Part shown: positions 1-8,487 of the stretch, piece by piece | How positions within the stretch are numbered: position 1 is the first letter of the stretch | Layout of the letters: the number at the start of each line of letters is the position of its first letter | Translations under genes and position numbers: made by a program | Notes under the pieces: model-generated | Told to the model about the DNA's origin: nothing | The model's input: only the letters and a program-made list of their open reading frames with translations | The model's database searches: none | DNA from: Aquificota bacterium | GTDB taxonomy: Bacteria; Aquificota; Aquificia; Aquificales; Hydrogenothermaceae | Length of the DNA stretch: 24,040 nt | Direction of reading: 5' to 3' | NCBI GenBank assembly: GCA_013153765.1 | Contig: JAADDT010000021.1 | Location: 1-24,040, forward strand

Positions 1-943
1 TGACCGTCTTTTCCTTGTCTTCCGGAGAAACTATAAGAACCATACCTATTCCCATATTGAAAGTTCTGTACATCTCGCTTTCCGGAATGTTCCCTTCCTT
101 CTGTAGCCATCTGAAAACCGGAGGTATTTCCCAGCTGTCCTTCTTTATGACCGCCTTCAGACCCTCTCCCAGAACCCTTATAATGTTTCCCGGCAGACCT
201 CCGCCGGTTATATGTGCAATGCCGTGCAGGTCAACTTTTTCAGCCACTTTTAAAACGGGCTTTACGTATATCTTGGTAGGTATTAAAAGTTCCTCCTTTA
301 AAGGTCTGTCCAGTCCACCGACCCTGTCGTCGTAAGAGTAGCCTTTCAGCTGTATAACCTTCCTGACAAGGGAGTAGCCGTTGCTGTGCAGTCCGGAGGA
401 AGGCAGACCTATCAACAGGTCTCCAGCCTTTACTTTACTGCCGTCAACCATTTTTTCCCTTTCAACCACGCCTACAGAAAAGCCTGCAAGATCGTACTCT
501 CCCTCACCGTACATACCGGGCATTTCAGCCGTCTCACCGCCGATAAGGGAACAGCCTGCCTGCTTACACCCTTCCGTTATACCCTTCACCACCTCAACGG
601 CAACCTCCGGCTCAAGCCTGCCTGTGGCGAAATAATCAAGGAAAAAAAGAGGTTTTGAGGTTGTGGTTATAAGGTCGTTAACACACATGGCAACAAGGTC
701 TATCCCTATCGTATCGTGCCTGTTTACGGTTTGGGCAACCTTCAGCTTCGTTCCAACGCCGTCCGTTGAGGAGGTTATTACCGGTTCTTTGTACTTCCCT
801 ATTTCAAGCAGGTAAGCGGCGGCAAAACCTCCAATAGGCGTTATCACGTTTTTGTCAAAGGTACCCTTTACCATCTGTTTTATCCGGTCAACGAACCTGT
901 CAGCAGTGTCAATATCAACTCCAGCATCTTTGTAAGTAAGCAT
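1..943 (-). CDS. purM: Phosphoribosylformylglycinamidine cyclo-ligase (AIR synthetase), C-terminus cut by window edge
   Basis: PurM makes aminoimidazole ribonucleotide from FGAM using ATP in cytosolic de novo purine synthesis. The frame is open from an ATG at 943-941 to the left edge (about 314 codons; the family is usually 330-350, so only the tail is missing). It begins [12 protein letters not shown] and carries family hallmarks: STDGVGTK near residue 59, [24 protein letters not shown] (the glycine-rich ATP region), [16 protein letters not shown] and [19 protein letters not shown] ribosome site lies just upstream. It is the last visible gene of the minus-strand operon, 9 nt after the L,D-transpeptidase stop. 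Family assignment is from motifs recognised by eye and is confident. Confidence 0.95.
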   Translation of the reverse strand, partial: MLTYKDAGVDIDTADRFVDRIKQMVKGTFDKNVITPIGGFAAAYLLEIGKYKEPVITSSTDGVGTKLKVAQTVNRHDTIGIDLVAMCVNDLITTTSKPLFFLDYFATGRLEPEVAVEVVKGITEGCKQAGCSLIGGETAEMPGMYGEGEYDLAGFSVGVVEREKMVDGSKVKAGDLLIGLPSSGLHSNGYSLVRKVIQLKGYSYDDRVGGLDRPLKEELLIPTKIYVKPVLKVAEKVDLHGIAHITGGGLPGNIIRVLGEGLKAVIKKDSWEIPPVFRWLQKEGNIPESEMYRTFNMGIGMVLIVSPEDKEKTV

Positions 944-952
944 CACACTCTC

Positions 953-1858
953 CTATAAGCTTTCTTCAGAAATTATTTTAAGACCGTCCTTTTCCTGTTT
1001 TATGTAAAGCACCTTATCCTCCGTTTTTACCTGATCGCCTGACAGGTATGCAACTAAAAAACGGGCTACTATGTATTCCTCACCGTTGTTCCTCCTGTCG
1101 TACAGGACGGTTTTATTAAAAAGTTTTACGAAAGGTTCGTTATTACCGAGTGTGTAAAGCTCCCTTTTGTAATGTCTTATCTGGTCAAACCTCCTGCCTG
1201 TGGAGGAGCTGAAATCCTTTGAATACAGAAGGTATATGTCCGTGTCGTTCCTGTAGTAAAGCTTAAGCAGTGCCTTTTCCCACCGCTGTAGAAAGGACAC
1301 TGCCTTTTCCTGAAGTTCCTTATACTTTTCCGGAGACAGGAGCGTAAACCTCTGCTGTATCACGACGGGAGTTTTTTTTAGCCTTATGTAGCGGGAAAGC
1401 TTTTCAAAATACCTGTTTTCAAGCATCACACAGCCACGGGAACTGAAAGGAGGGAGCTTTTCCTTGTCCGATGCGTGTATCCATATGCCTCCGCCGTTCC
1501 TTTTTATAACATGCGTGTCAAGGGCATTGGGATAGTTCAGGGGATACGCACCTGCACCGTATTCCGGCGGTAAAACCGCATCGGGCTTAAATGAAACCGG
1601 AAAGTAAACACCTTCCGGCGTTTTCAGGTCTCCCTTTTCTTTCTTGTCTCCAAACTTTAAGCCTGTGGCAGAGGGCATCTCCTCCACAACCACAGGCAAA
1701 CCGTCTCCCATCTTTAAAATCACACTTTTTTGATGGGACTTGCTTACCACTATGCCGTAAAGATGTGAAGGCAGAAGGAGTATGTTTCCGTAAATCCCTT
1801 CACCTGCGTAAGCCCTGATAACAAAAACTGCCGTTAAAAATAAAACCGCCAGTCTCAT
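953..1858 (-). CDS. Exported L,D-transpeptidase (YkuD/ErfK fold) with C-terminal extra domain
   Basis: 301 residues. The N-terminus (MRLAVLFLTAVFVIRAYAG) looks like a signal peptide cleaved near residue 18, so the enzyme should act in the periplasm. The YkuD domain (about 33-170) shows the KTPEG motif at 79-83 and the catalytic region with His128 and Cys143 in a SSRGCVML motif. The family forms 3-3 cross-links in peptidoglycan or attaches proteins to it; the substrate here cannot be read from sequence. Residues from about 175 to 301 form a separate alpha/beta-rich domain that resembles the NTF2/SnoaL-like tails found on some members, a guess from secondary-structure pattern only. Its ATG overlaps the pgpA stop (ATGA), so the two are translationally coupled. 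Confidence 0.88.
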   Translation of the reverse strand: MRLAVLFLTAVFVIRAYAGEGIYGNILLLPSHLYGIVVSKSHQKSVILKMGDGLPVVVEEMPSATGLKFGDKKEKGDLKTPEGVYFPVSFKPDAVLPPEYGAGAYPLNYPNALDTHVIKRNGGGIWIHASDKEKLPPFSSRGCVMLENRYFEKLSRYIRLKKTPVVIQQRFTLLSPEKYKELQEKAVSFLQRWEKALLKLYYRNDTDIYLLYSKDFSSSTGRRFDQIRHYKRELYTLGNNEPFVKLFNKTVLYDRRNNGEEYIVARFLVAYLSGDQVKTEDKVLYIKQEKDGLKIISEESL

Positions 1859-2379
1859 AGTCCAAAATACTTAACCAGAATAAACATCACAATCCAGCTG
1901 TAAATACCGGCTACTATGTCGTCAGCCATAACGCCCAAGCCTGAAGGTAGCCTTTCAAAATATCTTATCGGCGGAGGTTTTAAAATATCAAATATTCTGA
2001 AAATAACGAAAGCCGTAAGTAGATGTTGCCACGTCGGTTCAAAACCTACCATAGCCACCATATAGCCGGCTATCTCGTCTATCACCACGTATTCAGGGTC
2101 TTTTTCCTTAAAGGTCTCCACCACAACAGTTGACGCCCATATGCCTATCAGAAAAACTGCCATAGTGATGGATATTTGGTTCAACAGCTGGTACTGTCCA
2201 CCTTTGTTCCAGTATATAAGGATGGGTATTACGCCAACCAGCGTGCCGAGTGTTCCGGGGGCTACAGGTATTTTGCCGACGAAAAAACCTGTGGACAGGA
2301 AAAAGGCAACCATGGTTTTCAGACTGTCTTCCTGCTTCCGTTCCTCCTGAAGGTCTTCCCTTTTTTCAGAATTTTCCAC
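1855..2379 (-). CDS. pgpA: Phosphatidylglycerophosphatase A
   Basis: 174 residues. PgpA dephosphorylates phosphatidylglycerophosphate to phosphatidylglycerol in the inner membrane. Visible family motifs are PVAPGTLGTLVG (about 38-49), YVVIDEIAGYMVA (the acidic IDE core), FRIFDILKPPPI and GLGVMADDIVAG near the C-terminus, plus several hydrophobic segments. The first 22 residues are charged and dispensable-looking, but the GTG at 2379-2377 has an AAAGGAGAG site about 6 nt upstream, which decides this start over the internal Met23. First gene of the minus operon pgpA-ldt-purM; its promoter region is shared back-to-back with nuoCD. Confidence 0.93.
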   Translation of the reverse strand: MENSEKREDLQEERKQEDSLKTMVAFFLSTGFFVGKIPVAPGTLGTLVGVIPILIYWNKGGQYQLLNQISITMAVFLIGIWASTVVVETFKEKDPEYVVIDEIAGYMVAMVGFEPTWQHLLTAFVIFRIFDILKPPPIRYFERLPSGLGVMADDIVAGIYSWIVMFILVKYFGL

Positions 2380-2416
2380 CGGTCTCTCCTTTTAAAAGGC
2401 TGTTTTTGAATACATA

Positions 2417-2422
2417 ATTATA
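2417..2422 (-). promoter_or_regulatory. Candidate -10 box for the pgpA operon
   Basis: Read on the minus strand this is a perfect TATAAT, about 38 nt before the pgpA GTG start. No good -35 hexamer sits 16-18 nt upstream of it, so the call rests on the -10 alone. Confidence 0.4.
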
Positions 2423-2431
2423 CTGAAAAAG

Positions 2432-2460
2432 TTGATTAAAATTGATTTAACCTTTAAAAT
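2432..2460 (+). promoter_or_regulatory. Candidate sigma-70-type promoter for the nuoCD operon
   Basis: TTGATT at 2432-2437 and TAAAAT at 2455-2460 are separated by 17 bp, in an AT-rich gap between divergent genes. Transcription would start near 2467, leaving about 29 nt before the nuoCD ATG. It is nearly back-to-back with the candidate pgpA promoter. Hand-matched to consensus only. Confidence 0.4.
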
Positions 2461-2495
2461 TTATAACACCGTTATAAAAATATTGGAGAGGCGAG

Positions 2496-4232
2496 ATGTC
2501 GTGGATAACCTTGGATAAAATAAACAGACTGAAAGAAAAGTTTGATTTTGTTCAGGTAAACGAAAACGACAAAGGTTTCCACTCTGTAGAAGTCCCGAAG
2601 GAAAACTTCAAACAGTTCCTAAAGTTCCTTAAGGAAGACCCTGACTACCAGTTCAAAATGTTTATAGACTGGACTATCATAGACCACGGGGAAAAGGCAG
2701 ACCCACGGTTTCAGGGAATACTCATACTGTTTTCACCTGAATACAGGGAAAGGATTATCGTAAAAACATGGGCTACAGACGAAACACTACCTACCCTTAC
2801 CGACATGTGGGCAGGTGCGAAGTGGGCTGAAAGGGAAGCGTGGGACATGTTCGGCATCAGGTTTGAGGGACACGAAAATCTGGTAAGGATGTTTATGTGG
2901 GAAACTTACCAGCACCACCCTTTAAGGAAGGACTTTCCCATAAGGGGATACGAGGAGGTTGAGCTACCTTCCCTTAACGAGGAGGAAAGGGCAGACCAAT
3001 TGGAAGGTCTGCAGAACTACTCAAGGATGCATACAGCCCTCCCTACTATGGAGGATATAGAAATAACCCAGAGAAAAAGACTGCCTAAGAAAAAAGCCCA
3101 GATAGTCCTGAACTGGGGACCTCTCCATCCCGGAACGCACGGTACAATATGGTTCCTGTTTGATATGGAAGGTGAGTACGTCCAGCAGTGCGACATAATA
3201 ATAGGACAGCTACACAGGGGCGTTGAAAAGCTTGCCGAAAACCTGAACGTCCAGCAGATAATACCTTACACCGACAGGATGGACTACATAGCTTCCATAA
3301 ACGAAAACCACTCCGTATGCGTTGCCGCCGAAAAATTACTTGGAATACACGAGAAAATACCCGAAAAAGCCAAATACATAAGAACTATGATGGCGGAGCT
3401 ATCAAGGATAAACTCCCACCTGTTATGGCTCGGCACCTACGCCCTTGACCTTGGGGCTTTAACCATGTTCCTCTACACCTTCAGGGAAAGGGAAAAGCTT
3501 ATGGACATATTTGAGGGGATTACCGGGGCAAGGTTTACCATAAACTACTTTAGGGTTGGCGGTGTTTATGCAGACCTGCCTTACGGTTCCTTAGATGCTA
3601 TAGAGCATTTCCTCAAGGACTTTCCCGAAAGGCTGAAGGATTACGAAACCCTCCTTACCAGAAACCGTATCTGGCTGAGGAGAAACATAGACGTGGGAAT
3701 AATAACCGAGGAGGATGTTTACAGCTACGGTCTTACCGGAGCTGTGGCAAGGGCTTCAGGCGTCCCTTACGACCTGCGAATGATAGACAAATACGACGCT
3801 TACGGTGATGTGGAGTTTGACGTGCCTGTAGGGGAAAAGGGGGACAGCTACGACAGGTATTTAGTCCGTGTTGAGGAGATAAAACAGTCAGTCAAAATTG
3901 TCCAGCAGTGCATACAGAAACTAAGGAAAATGTCCAAAAACGACCCGTTCTTCTTTGAGCCGGAAGACAAAAAGATGAAGATAACCATAGACGGAAGGGG
4001 AACTAAGCTGTTCAAAGGGGAAGTTTACGCAGGTACGGACAACCCGAGGGGAGAGCTGGGCGTTTACATATACATGCCTAAAGACGGTATAAAACCTTAC
4101 AGGTTCAGGTTAAGGTCAGGGGCTTTCTACAACCTGCAGATATTCCCTAAGCTGATGATAGGCAGACCTATAGCCGATGCAATAACAATACTTTCAACCA
4201 TTGACCCTGTTGTTGGGGAAACTGACAGGTAG
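2496..4232 (+). CDS. nuoCD: NADH-quinone oxidoreductase (complex I) fused subunit C/D
   Basis: 578 residues, a fusion of NuoC (about 1-155) and NuoD (about 195-578), both peripheral-arm subunits of complex I at the quinone site. NuoC is shown by AEREAWDMFGIRFEGH (111-126) and HPLRKDFPIRGY. NuoD is shown by GPLHPGTHG (208-216), IGQLHRGVEKL (237-246), PYTDRMDYIAS, LGALTMF and the terminal TIDPVVGETDR. By alignment with Thermus Nqo4, His215 and Tyr264 correspond to the quinone-binding His38 and Tyr87. Arg241 in LHRG matches Arg85 of mature bovine NDUFS2. The site TTGGAGAGG precedes the ATG. Fusion of C and D is known in several lineages, including Aquifex. nuoA and nuoB do not precede it: pgpA diverges there. 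Confidence 0.96.
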   Translation: MSWITLDKINRLKEKFDFVQVNENDKGFHSVEVPKENFKQFLKFLKEDPDYQFKMFIDWTIIDHGEKADPRFQGILILFSPEYRERIIVKTWATDETLPTLTDMWAGAKWAEREAWDMFGIRFEGHENLVRMFMWETYQHHPLRKDFPIRGYEEVELPSLNEEERADQLEGLQNYSRMHTALPTMEDIEITQRKRLPKKKAQIVLNWGPLHPGTHGTIWFLFDMEGEYVQQCDIIIGQLHRGVEKLAENLNVQQIIPYTDRMDYIASINENHSVCVAAEKLLGIHEKIPEKAKYIRTMMAELSRINSHLLWLGTYALDLGALTMFLYTFREREKLMDIFEGITGARFTINYFRVGGVYADLPYGSLDAIEHFLKDFPERLKDYETLLTRNRIWLRRNIDVGIITEEDVYSYGLTGAVARASGVPYDLRMIDKYDAYGDVEFDVPVGEKGDSYDRYLVRVEEIKQSVKIVQQCIQKLRKMSKNDPFFFEPEDKKMKITIDGRGTKLFKGEVYAGTDNPRGELGVYIYMPKDGIKPYRFRLRSGAFYNLQIFPKLMIGRPIADAITILSTIDPVVGETDR

Positions 4233-4241
4233 GAGGAAAAG

Positions 4242-4943
4242 ATGGGGATAAAAAAGGTAGGTTTAAATAGAACCGTCCAGCCGCAGACACTAAAGGAAAA
4301 GGTTCTTTTCCTTGACTTTATGAAAGGCTTAAGGACAACCATAAAACACCTTTTCAGAAAGGTAATAACCGTTGACTTTCCCTTTGAGCTTATAGAACCT
4401 GCACCACGCTTCAGGGGAGTACACGGCTTGAGAAACGTGGACGGTACGGAAAAGGACGACTTTGAGGCTTGGGTAAAAAAGCTTAAAATAAAACCTCCCG
4501 AGCCGGGGGAAACCAGATGTATAGGCTGTAAGTTCTGTCAGGCGGCCTGTCCCGTACCTGAAATATTCGTGATAAAGACGGAAAAGTTAGACGTGCCGGA
4601 AGACCACCCTTACCACGGTCTTAAGGTGCTTTCCCAGTTTGACATGGACTTGTCCAAATGTATGTTCTGCGGACTGTGTACACTTGCCTGTCCTACAATA
4701 TGTATAATCCACACGGACATTTACGACCTTTCCACCTACACCAGAAACGGCTGGGTACTGAACAAAGAAACCCTTTCAAAAATAGCGGACGACTTTATAG
4801 CCAGAAGGGGCAAGGAAAAGTACGACGACAAATCAAACTGGCCTGACTGGCAAAAAATATGGGACGACAGGGATACTGCAAGGGCAAAGGCTTGGGACAA
4901 CAACCCGCCCAGACTTGGTCCCAACTACGCAGACCAGCATTGA
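4242..4943 (+). CDS. nuoI: NADH-quinone oxidoreductase subunit I, 2x[4Fe-4S] ferredoxin-type, with C-terminal extension
   Basis: 233 residues. NuoI carries clusters N6a and N6b and passes electrons to cluster N2 in NuoB. Two ferredoxin motifs are visible: CIGCKFCQAACPVPEI (about 92-107) and CMFCGLCTLACPT (about 141-153). The N-terminal 60 residues hold the amphipathic anchoring region typical of NuoI. After the second cluster there is a tail of about 75 residues rich in Trp and Asp (for example NWPDWQKIWDDRD), longer than in many NuoI proteins. A GGAGG site overlaps the nuoCD stop (TAGGAGG), 9 nt before this ATG, so the pair is cotranscribed. The first Cys motif differs slightly from the usual CIACKLCE form. 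Confidence 0.94.
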   Translation: MGIKKVGLNRTVQPQTLKEKVLFLDFMKGLRTTIKHLFRKVITVDFPFELIEPAPRFRGVHGLRNVDGTEKDDFEAWVKKLKIKPPEPGETRCIGCKFCQAACPVPEIFVIKTEKLDVPEDHPYHGLKVLSQFDMDLSKCMFCGLCTLACPTICIIHTDIYDLSTYTRNGWVLNKETLSKIADDFIARRGKEKYDDKSNWPDWQKIWDDRDTARAKAWDNNPPRLGPNYADQH

Positions 4944-4985
4944 AGCCGTCAAACCGGACTGTTTACCGTCCCTTCAGGTAGTTTA

Positions 4986-6140
4986 ATGGAGCTTACAGGC
5001 AGGCAGGAGCTTATCTCAATAATCAAGGAAAGGATCAAAAGGGAAGGTGCCATACCTTTCAGGGATTTTATGGACATGGCACTTTACTACCCTGAACTGG
5101 GATACTACACCTCTCCAAAGGAAAAGATAGGTGGACTTGGGGACTTTTTCACCGCCTCAGAGCTTGACAAGGTCTTCGGTGAGCTACTGGCAAAACAGTT
5201 TGGGGAGATATACGAAAAATTAGGGGAAAAACCCTTCCAGATTGTAGAGATAGGGGCAGGTAAGGGCTACCTTGCCCACGACATACTGAAATACCTGAAG
5301 GAAAATCTGCCTCAGGTTTACAAAAACAGCAGATACATACTGATAGAAAAATCACCCTACCACATACAGATGCAGAAAGCACTGCTGAAGGACTTTGAGA
5401 TAGTGGAATGGTTTCAGGACATTATAGACTTTGAGGACGAAAGCATTACAGGTGTGGTTTTCTCCAACGAGCTTTTTGATGCCTTTCCCGTACACCTGAT
5501 AAGGAAAATAAACGGCAAAATTTACGAGGTTTACATTACCCTTGAAGGAGAAAATACCGTAAAGGAAGTTCTAAAAGAAGCACCTGAAGAAATAACCAGA
5601 TACCTGAAGGAGCTTAACATAAACCTGCCTGACGGTATGCAGACGGAAGTAAACCTTGACGCAAAGGACTACATACAGAAAATAGCAAAAAAGCTAAAAA
5701 AAGGATACGTTATAACCATAGACTACGGCTACCCTTCCGCAGAGCTGTACAAACCGTACAGAATGAGGGGAACACTCCTTTGCTACCACAAACACAGGTA
5801 CTCGGAAAACTACTACCAGAACATCGGAATGCAGGACATCACATCACACGTTAACTTTTCAGCACTGAAGTACTACGGTCTTATAGCCGGTCTGGACTTT
5901 ACCGGATTTACCGATCAGGCACACTTCCTTACCAATCTTGGGCTTATGGAAGTACTTGCGGAGCTACAGGAAAGGAACGATCTTGAAGCTTTTGAAAGGC
6001 TTAACAGACTGAAAACACTGGTACTGCCTAAAGGTATGGGGGAAAAGTTCAAGGTTTTAGTCCAGCACAAAAACGTGGAAAACCCTATAATAAAAGGACT
6101 TGAAATGCTACCTTACACCAGCGACAGGTACAAACTCTAA
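4986..6140 (+). CDS. MidA/NDUFAF7-type class I SAM-dependent methyltransferase (former DUF185)
   Basis: 384 residues, full length for the family. Diagnostic blocks in order: GDFFTASELDKVFGELLAKQ (52-71), SAM-binding VEIGAGKGYL (87-96), FSNELFDAFPVHLI (159-172), ITIDYGY, RGTLLCYHKHR, QDITSHVNFSAL, GFTDQAHFLTNLGL and GMGEKFKVLVQHK at the end. Human NDUFAF7 of this family dimethylates an arginine of the complex I subunit NDUFS2 (NuoD homologue) during assembly; Dictyostelium MidA is likewise needed for complex I. Most bacterial members have no proven role. Here the gene lies 42 nt after nuoI and two genes after nuoCD, whose Arg241 matches the human target. That the bacterial enzyme modifies NuoCD is inference. 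The ribosome site before the ATG is weak. Confidence 0.88.
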   Translation: MELTGRQELISIIKERIKREGAIPFRDFMDMALYYPELGYYTSPKEKIGGLGDFFTASELDKVFGELLAKQFGEIYEKLGEKPFQIVEIGAGKGYLAHDILKYLKENLPQVYKNSRYILIEKSPYHIQMQKALLKDFEIVEWFQDIIDFEDESITGVVFSNELFDAFPVHLIRKINGKIYEVYITLEGENTVKEVLKEAPEEITRYLKELNINLPDGMQTEVNLDAKDYIQKIAKKLKKGYVITIDYGYPSAELYKPYRMRGTLLCYHKHRYSENYYQNIGMQDITSHVNFSALKYYGLIAGLDFTGFTDQAHFLTNLGLMEVLAELQERNDLEAFERLNRLKTLVLPKGMGEKFKVLVQHKNVENPIIKGLEMLPYTSDRYKL

Positions 6141-6151
6141 CGGAGAGCAGA

Positions 6152-6634
6152 ATGGGAAAACTTTTTTATCTGTTGCTTCTGCCGGCCACCGCTTTGGGAC
6201 AGGAGCAGGGACAGTTTATAGATTTACTTGCCACCGGAAACCCTGTGGCAGACCTTGTTTACAAGCTTATGTTTGCGGTAATATTCCTCGTTATGGGAAG
6301 CTTCTCCCTCTGGTACGCAGGCAGACTTGCCCTTATCAGACACATAACCTTTAAAACCGCTTTCCTTATAACGCTAATAACCTACGTCCTCCTTGGTGTC
6401 GTAAGGACAGGGCTTGTTCTGGCAGGAATCTACAAGCCGGGAATGTTGTGGATACCCATACTGGTAGCCGTGTTGTTTGAGATACTCCTTGCAAAGGCTG
6501 TCCTTAAAGCGGGCTGGATAAGGACTGCCATAGCCGTAATTCTGGGAACGATAATGACGGCAGTGATAGTCCTGCCTGTTTTCGTGGTGGCAGGTTCCCT
6601 GTGGGCTTACTTCCTTGCATCAAAAGGCGGTTGA
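6152..6634 (+). CDS. Small integral membrane protein of unknown function
   Basis: 160 residues; I do not recognise the family. The N-terminus ([17 protein letters not shown]) reads as a signal peptide or first helix, followed by a short polar stretch and four further hydrophobic segments at about 34-57, 66-90, 95-117 and 121-155. Few charges sit within the helices; no Cys or His cluster and no catalytic motif is evident. A GGAGAG site precedes the ATG, 11 nt after the methyltransferase stop, so it is cotranscribed with nuoCD-nuoI. Context permits a role in complex I assembly or membrane physiology, but nothing in the protein itself shows this. Confidence 0.75.
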   Translation: MGKLFYLLLLPATALGQEQGQFIDLLATGNPVADLVYKLMFAVIFLVMGSFSLWYAGRLALIRHITFKTAFLITLITYVLLGVVRTGLVLAGIYKPGMLWIPILVAVLFEILLAKAVLKAGWIRTAIAVILGTIMTAVIVLPVFVVAGSLWAYFLASKGG

Positions 6635-6681
6635 AAAGGTATTTTACTTTCATAAAATATTGTCAAAAAAAGGCTAAAAAG

Positions 6682-7800
6682 ATGATCGGAGAGCTGAAAG
6701 AAAAACACAAACAGCTTAAAGAAAGGTTTGAAGGCGTTAAAGAGATAGCAAAGCCGGAGCAGATGGAAAGGGAGCTTTTCCAACTGGACAGCCAGATGGG
6801 AAAGTCAGACTTCTGGCAGGACCAGAAAAAAGCACAGGAAGTAGCAAGCAGGAGGAACGTTCTGGCAGGGAAACTGGCTGAGCTGAAGGAACTACAGAAA
6901 AGGCTTGACGACACGGAAGAATACATACAGATACTTGAAATGGAAGGGGACGAAGACACAGAAAAGGAAGTTGAAAAAGAGCTGGAAAGTATTGAAAAAG
7001 AAATAGGCAGACTTGAGACGGAAAGCCTCCTTTCACAGGAATACGACTTTAAGGACGCAATACTCACCCTACAGTCAGGTTCGGGGGGCGTTGAAGCCTG
7101 CGACTGGACGGAAATGCTTTTAAGGATGTACCTCCGGTGGGCTGAAAAAAACGGCTTTCAGGTGGAAATGGTTGACTACCAGCCTGACGACGTGGCAGGC
7201 ATAAAAAGTGCCACCCTGATAATAAAGGGACCATACGCCTACGGCTACCTGAAAGGGGAGCAGGGCGTCCACAGGCTTGTAAGGATTTCACCGTTTGACT
7301 CAAACAAAAGGAGACACACCTCCTTCTCTGCCGTATCCGTAATACCGGACATTGGGGAAGACGTGAAGGTTGATATAAAGGAGGAAGACCTGCGTATAGA
7401 CACGTTCCGGTCTTCAGGAGCAGGGGGACAGCACGTAAACACCACCGACAGTGCGGTAAGGATAGTCCACCTGCCTACCGGCATTACCGTCTCCTGCCAG
7501 AGCGAGCGTTCACAGATACAGAACAGAGCAAAGGCTATGCAGATGCTAAAAGCAAGGCTTTACCAGTACGAGCTTGAAAAACAGAAGGAAAAACAGAAAG
7601 AGCTGGAAGGTGAAAAAAAAGACATATCCTGGGGAAGCCAGATAAGGTCTTACGTCTTCCACCCTTACCAGCTTGTAAAGGATTTGAGAACTGGCTACGA
7701 AACGGGAAACATAGAAGCTGTGATGGACGGGGAGATAGACGGCTTTATAGAAAGCTACCTGAAGTGGCAGGCTGTAAACAAAAAGGACAGGCAGGAATAG
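6682..7800 (+). CDS. prfB: Peptide chain release factor 2
   Basis: 372 residues from the ATG at 6682. RF2 recognises UGA and UAA in the ribosomal A site and triggers peptide release. Visible are the N-terminal coiled coil (1-115, Lys/Glu rich), the stop-codon reading motif SPF at 203-205 (RF2-specific; RF1 has PxT), and the GGQ loop GAGGQHVN at 247-254, where the Gln is normally methylated. The frame is open further upstream to 6601, but that part overlaps the preceding gene and lacks family similarity; an AAAGG lies 9 nt before the chosen ATG. The gene reads continuously, with no CTTTGA-type programmed frameshift. It ends in TAG, a codon RF2 does not read. Confidence 0.95.
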   Translation: MIGELKEKHKQLKERFEGVKEIAKPEQMERELFQLDSQMGKSDFWQDQKKAQEVASRRNVLAGKLAELKELQKRLDDTEEYIQILEMEGDEDTEKEVEKELESIEKEIGRLETESLLSQEYDFKDAILTLQSGSGGVEACDWTEMLLRMYLRWAEKNGFQVEMVDYQPDDVAGIKSATLIIKGPYAYGYLKGEQGVHRLVRISPFDSNKRRHTSFSAVSVIPDIGEDVKVDIKEEDLRIDTFRSSGAGGQHVNTTDSAVRIVHLPTGITVSCQSERSQIQNRAKAMQMLKARLYQYELEKQKEKQKELEGEKKDISWGSQIRSYVFHPYQLVKDLRTGYETGNIEAVMDGEIDGFIESYLKWQAVNKKDRQE

Positions 7801-7803
7801 GCT

Positions 7804-8487
7804 ATGGAAAAAAAGGCAATACTGCTTGTATCCGGCGGAATGGACAGTGCCACACTCCTCTGGCTTGCAAAAAGGGAGTTTGACAGAATTTACGCAATCT
7901 CCTTTGACTACGGACAGAAACACCGTATAGAGCTTGAATTTGCAAAAAAGCTTACGGAAAAGGCAGTTGTGGAAAAACATTTTATAGTTGAAGTGCCACA
8001 CCTTAAAGGGATAAAAGGCTCAGCCCTTACGGACGAAACGGTGGAAGTGCCTTCGGAAGAATACCCGAACCAACCGCCTTCCACCACAGTTCCTATGAGA
8101 AACCTTAACTTCCTTGCCATCGCCTCCTCTTTTGCTGATATTTATGAAATAGAAAACATAGGAATAGGCGTACACTCGGTTGACAGTCCCTATCCGGACT
8201 GTAGAGCGGAGTTCGTATCCTCTGCGGAAGCGGCAATAAACGCCTCTTCCGTAATGGTTGCAAAAAAGAAAAACAGGATTACAGTATGGTCTCCGTTTTT
8301 AGGAATGGACAAGGCGGAAGTTCTAAAGCTGGGACTAGAACTTGGCGTGCCTTACGAATTAACCTATTCCTGCTATAGGGGAGAAATACCTCCCTGCGGT
8401 GAGTGTGCCACCTGCAGGCAGAGGGAGGAAGCTTTCCGTCAGGCAGGTATGGAAGACCCTTTAAAAAACAGTTTAGAAGGTAGATAA
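7804..8487 (+). CDS. queC: 7-cyano-7-deazaguanine (preQ0) synthase
   Basis: 227 residues. QueC converts 7-carboxy-7-deazaguanine to preQ0 with ATP and ammonia, a step toward queuosine in tRNA. The N-terminal pyrophosphatase loop is SGGMDSATLL (10-19); SFDYGQKHRIEL (33-44), the PPSTTVPMRNLNF block and VHSVDSPYPDCR follow. Four zinc-binding cysteines are in place at Cys190, Cys198, Cys201 and Cys204 (CGECATC). The ATG comes 3 nt after prfB ends and the stop directly abuts topA, so it is inside the nuo-to-topA operon. No other queuosine gene is in the window. Confidence 0.96.
   Translation: MEKKAILLVSGGMDSATLLWLAKREFDRIYAISFDYGQKHRIELEFAKKLTEKAVVEKHFIVEVPHLKGIKGSALTDETVEVPSEEYPNQPPSTTVPMRNLNFLAIASSFADIYEIENIGIGVHSVDSPYPDCRAEFVSSAEAAINASSVMVAKKKNRITVWSPFLGMDKAEVLKLGLELGVPYELTYSCYRGEIPPCGECATCRQREEAFRQAGMEDPLKNSLEGR

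Noticed and set aside
6601..6681. N-terminal extension of prfB back to 6601
   Set aside because: Overlaps the end of the membrane protein gene, has no similarity to RF2, and lacks a ribosome site; the ATG at 6682 gives the normal length.
6663..7067. Ser-rich 134-codon minus-strand frame in prfB
   Set aside because: Composition reflects the complement of Glu/Lys codons in the prfB coiled coil; no ribosome site or promoter.
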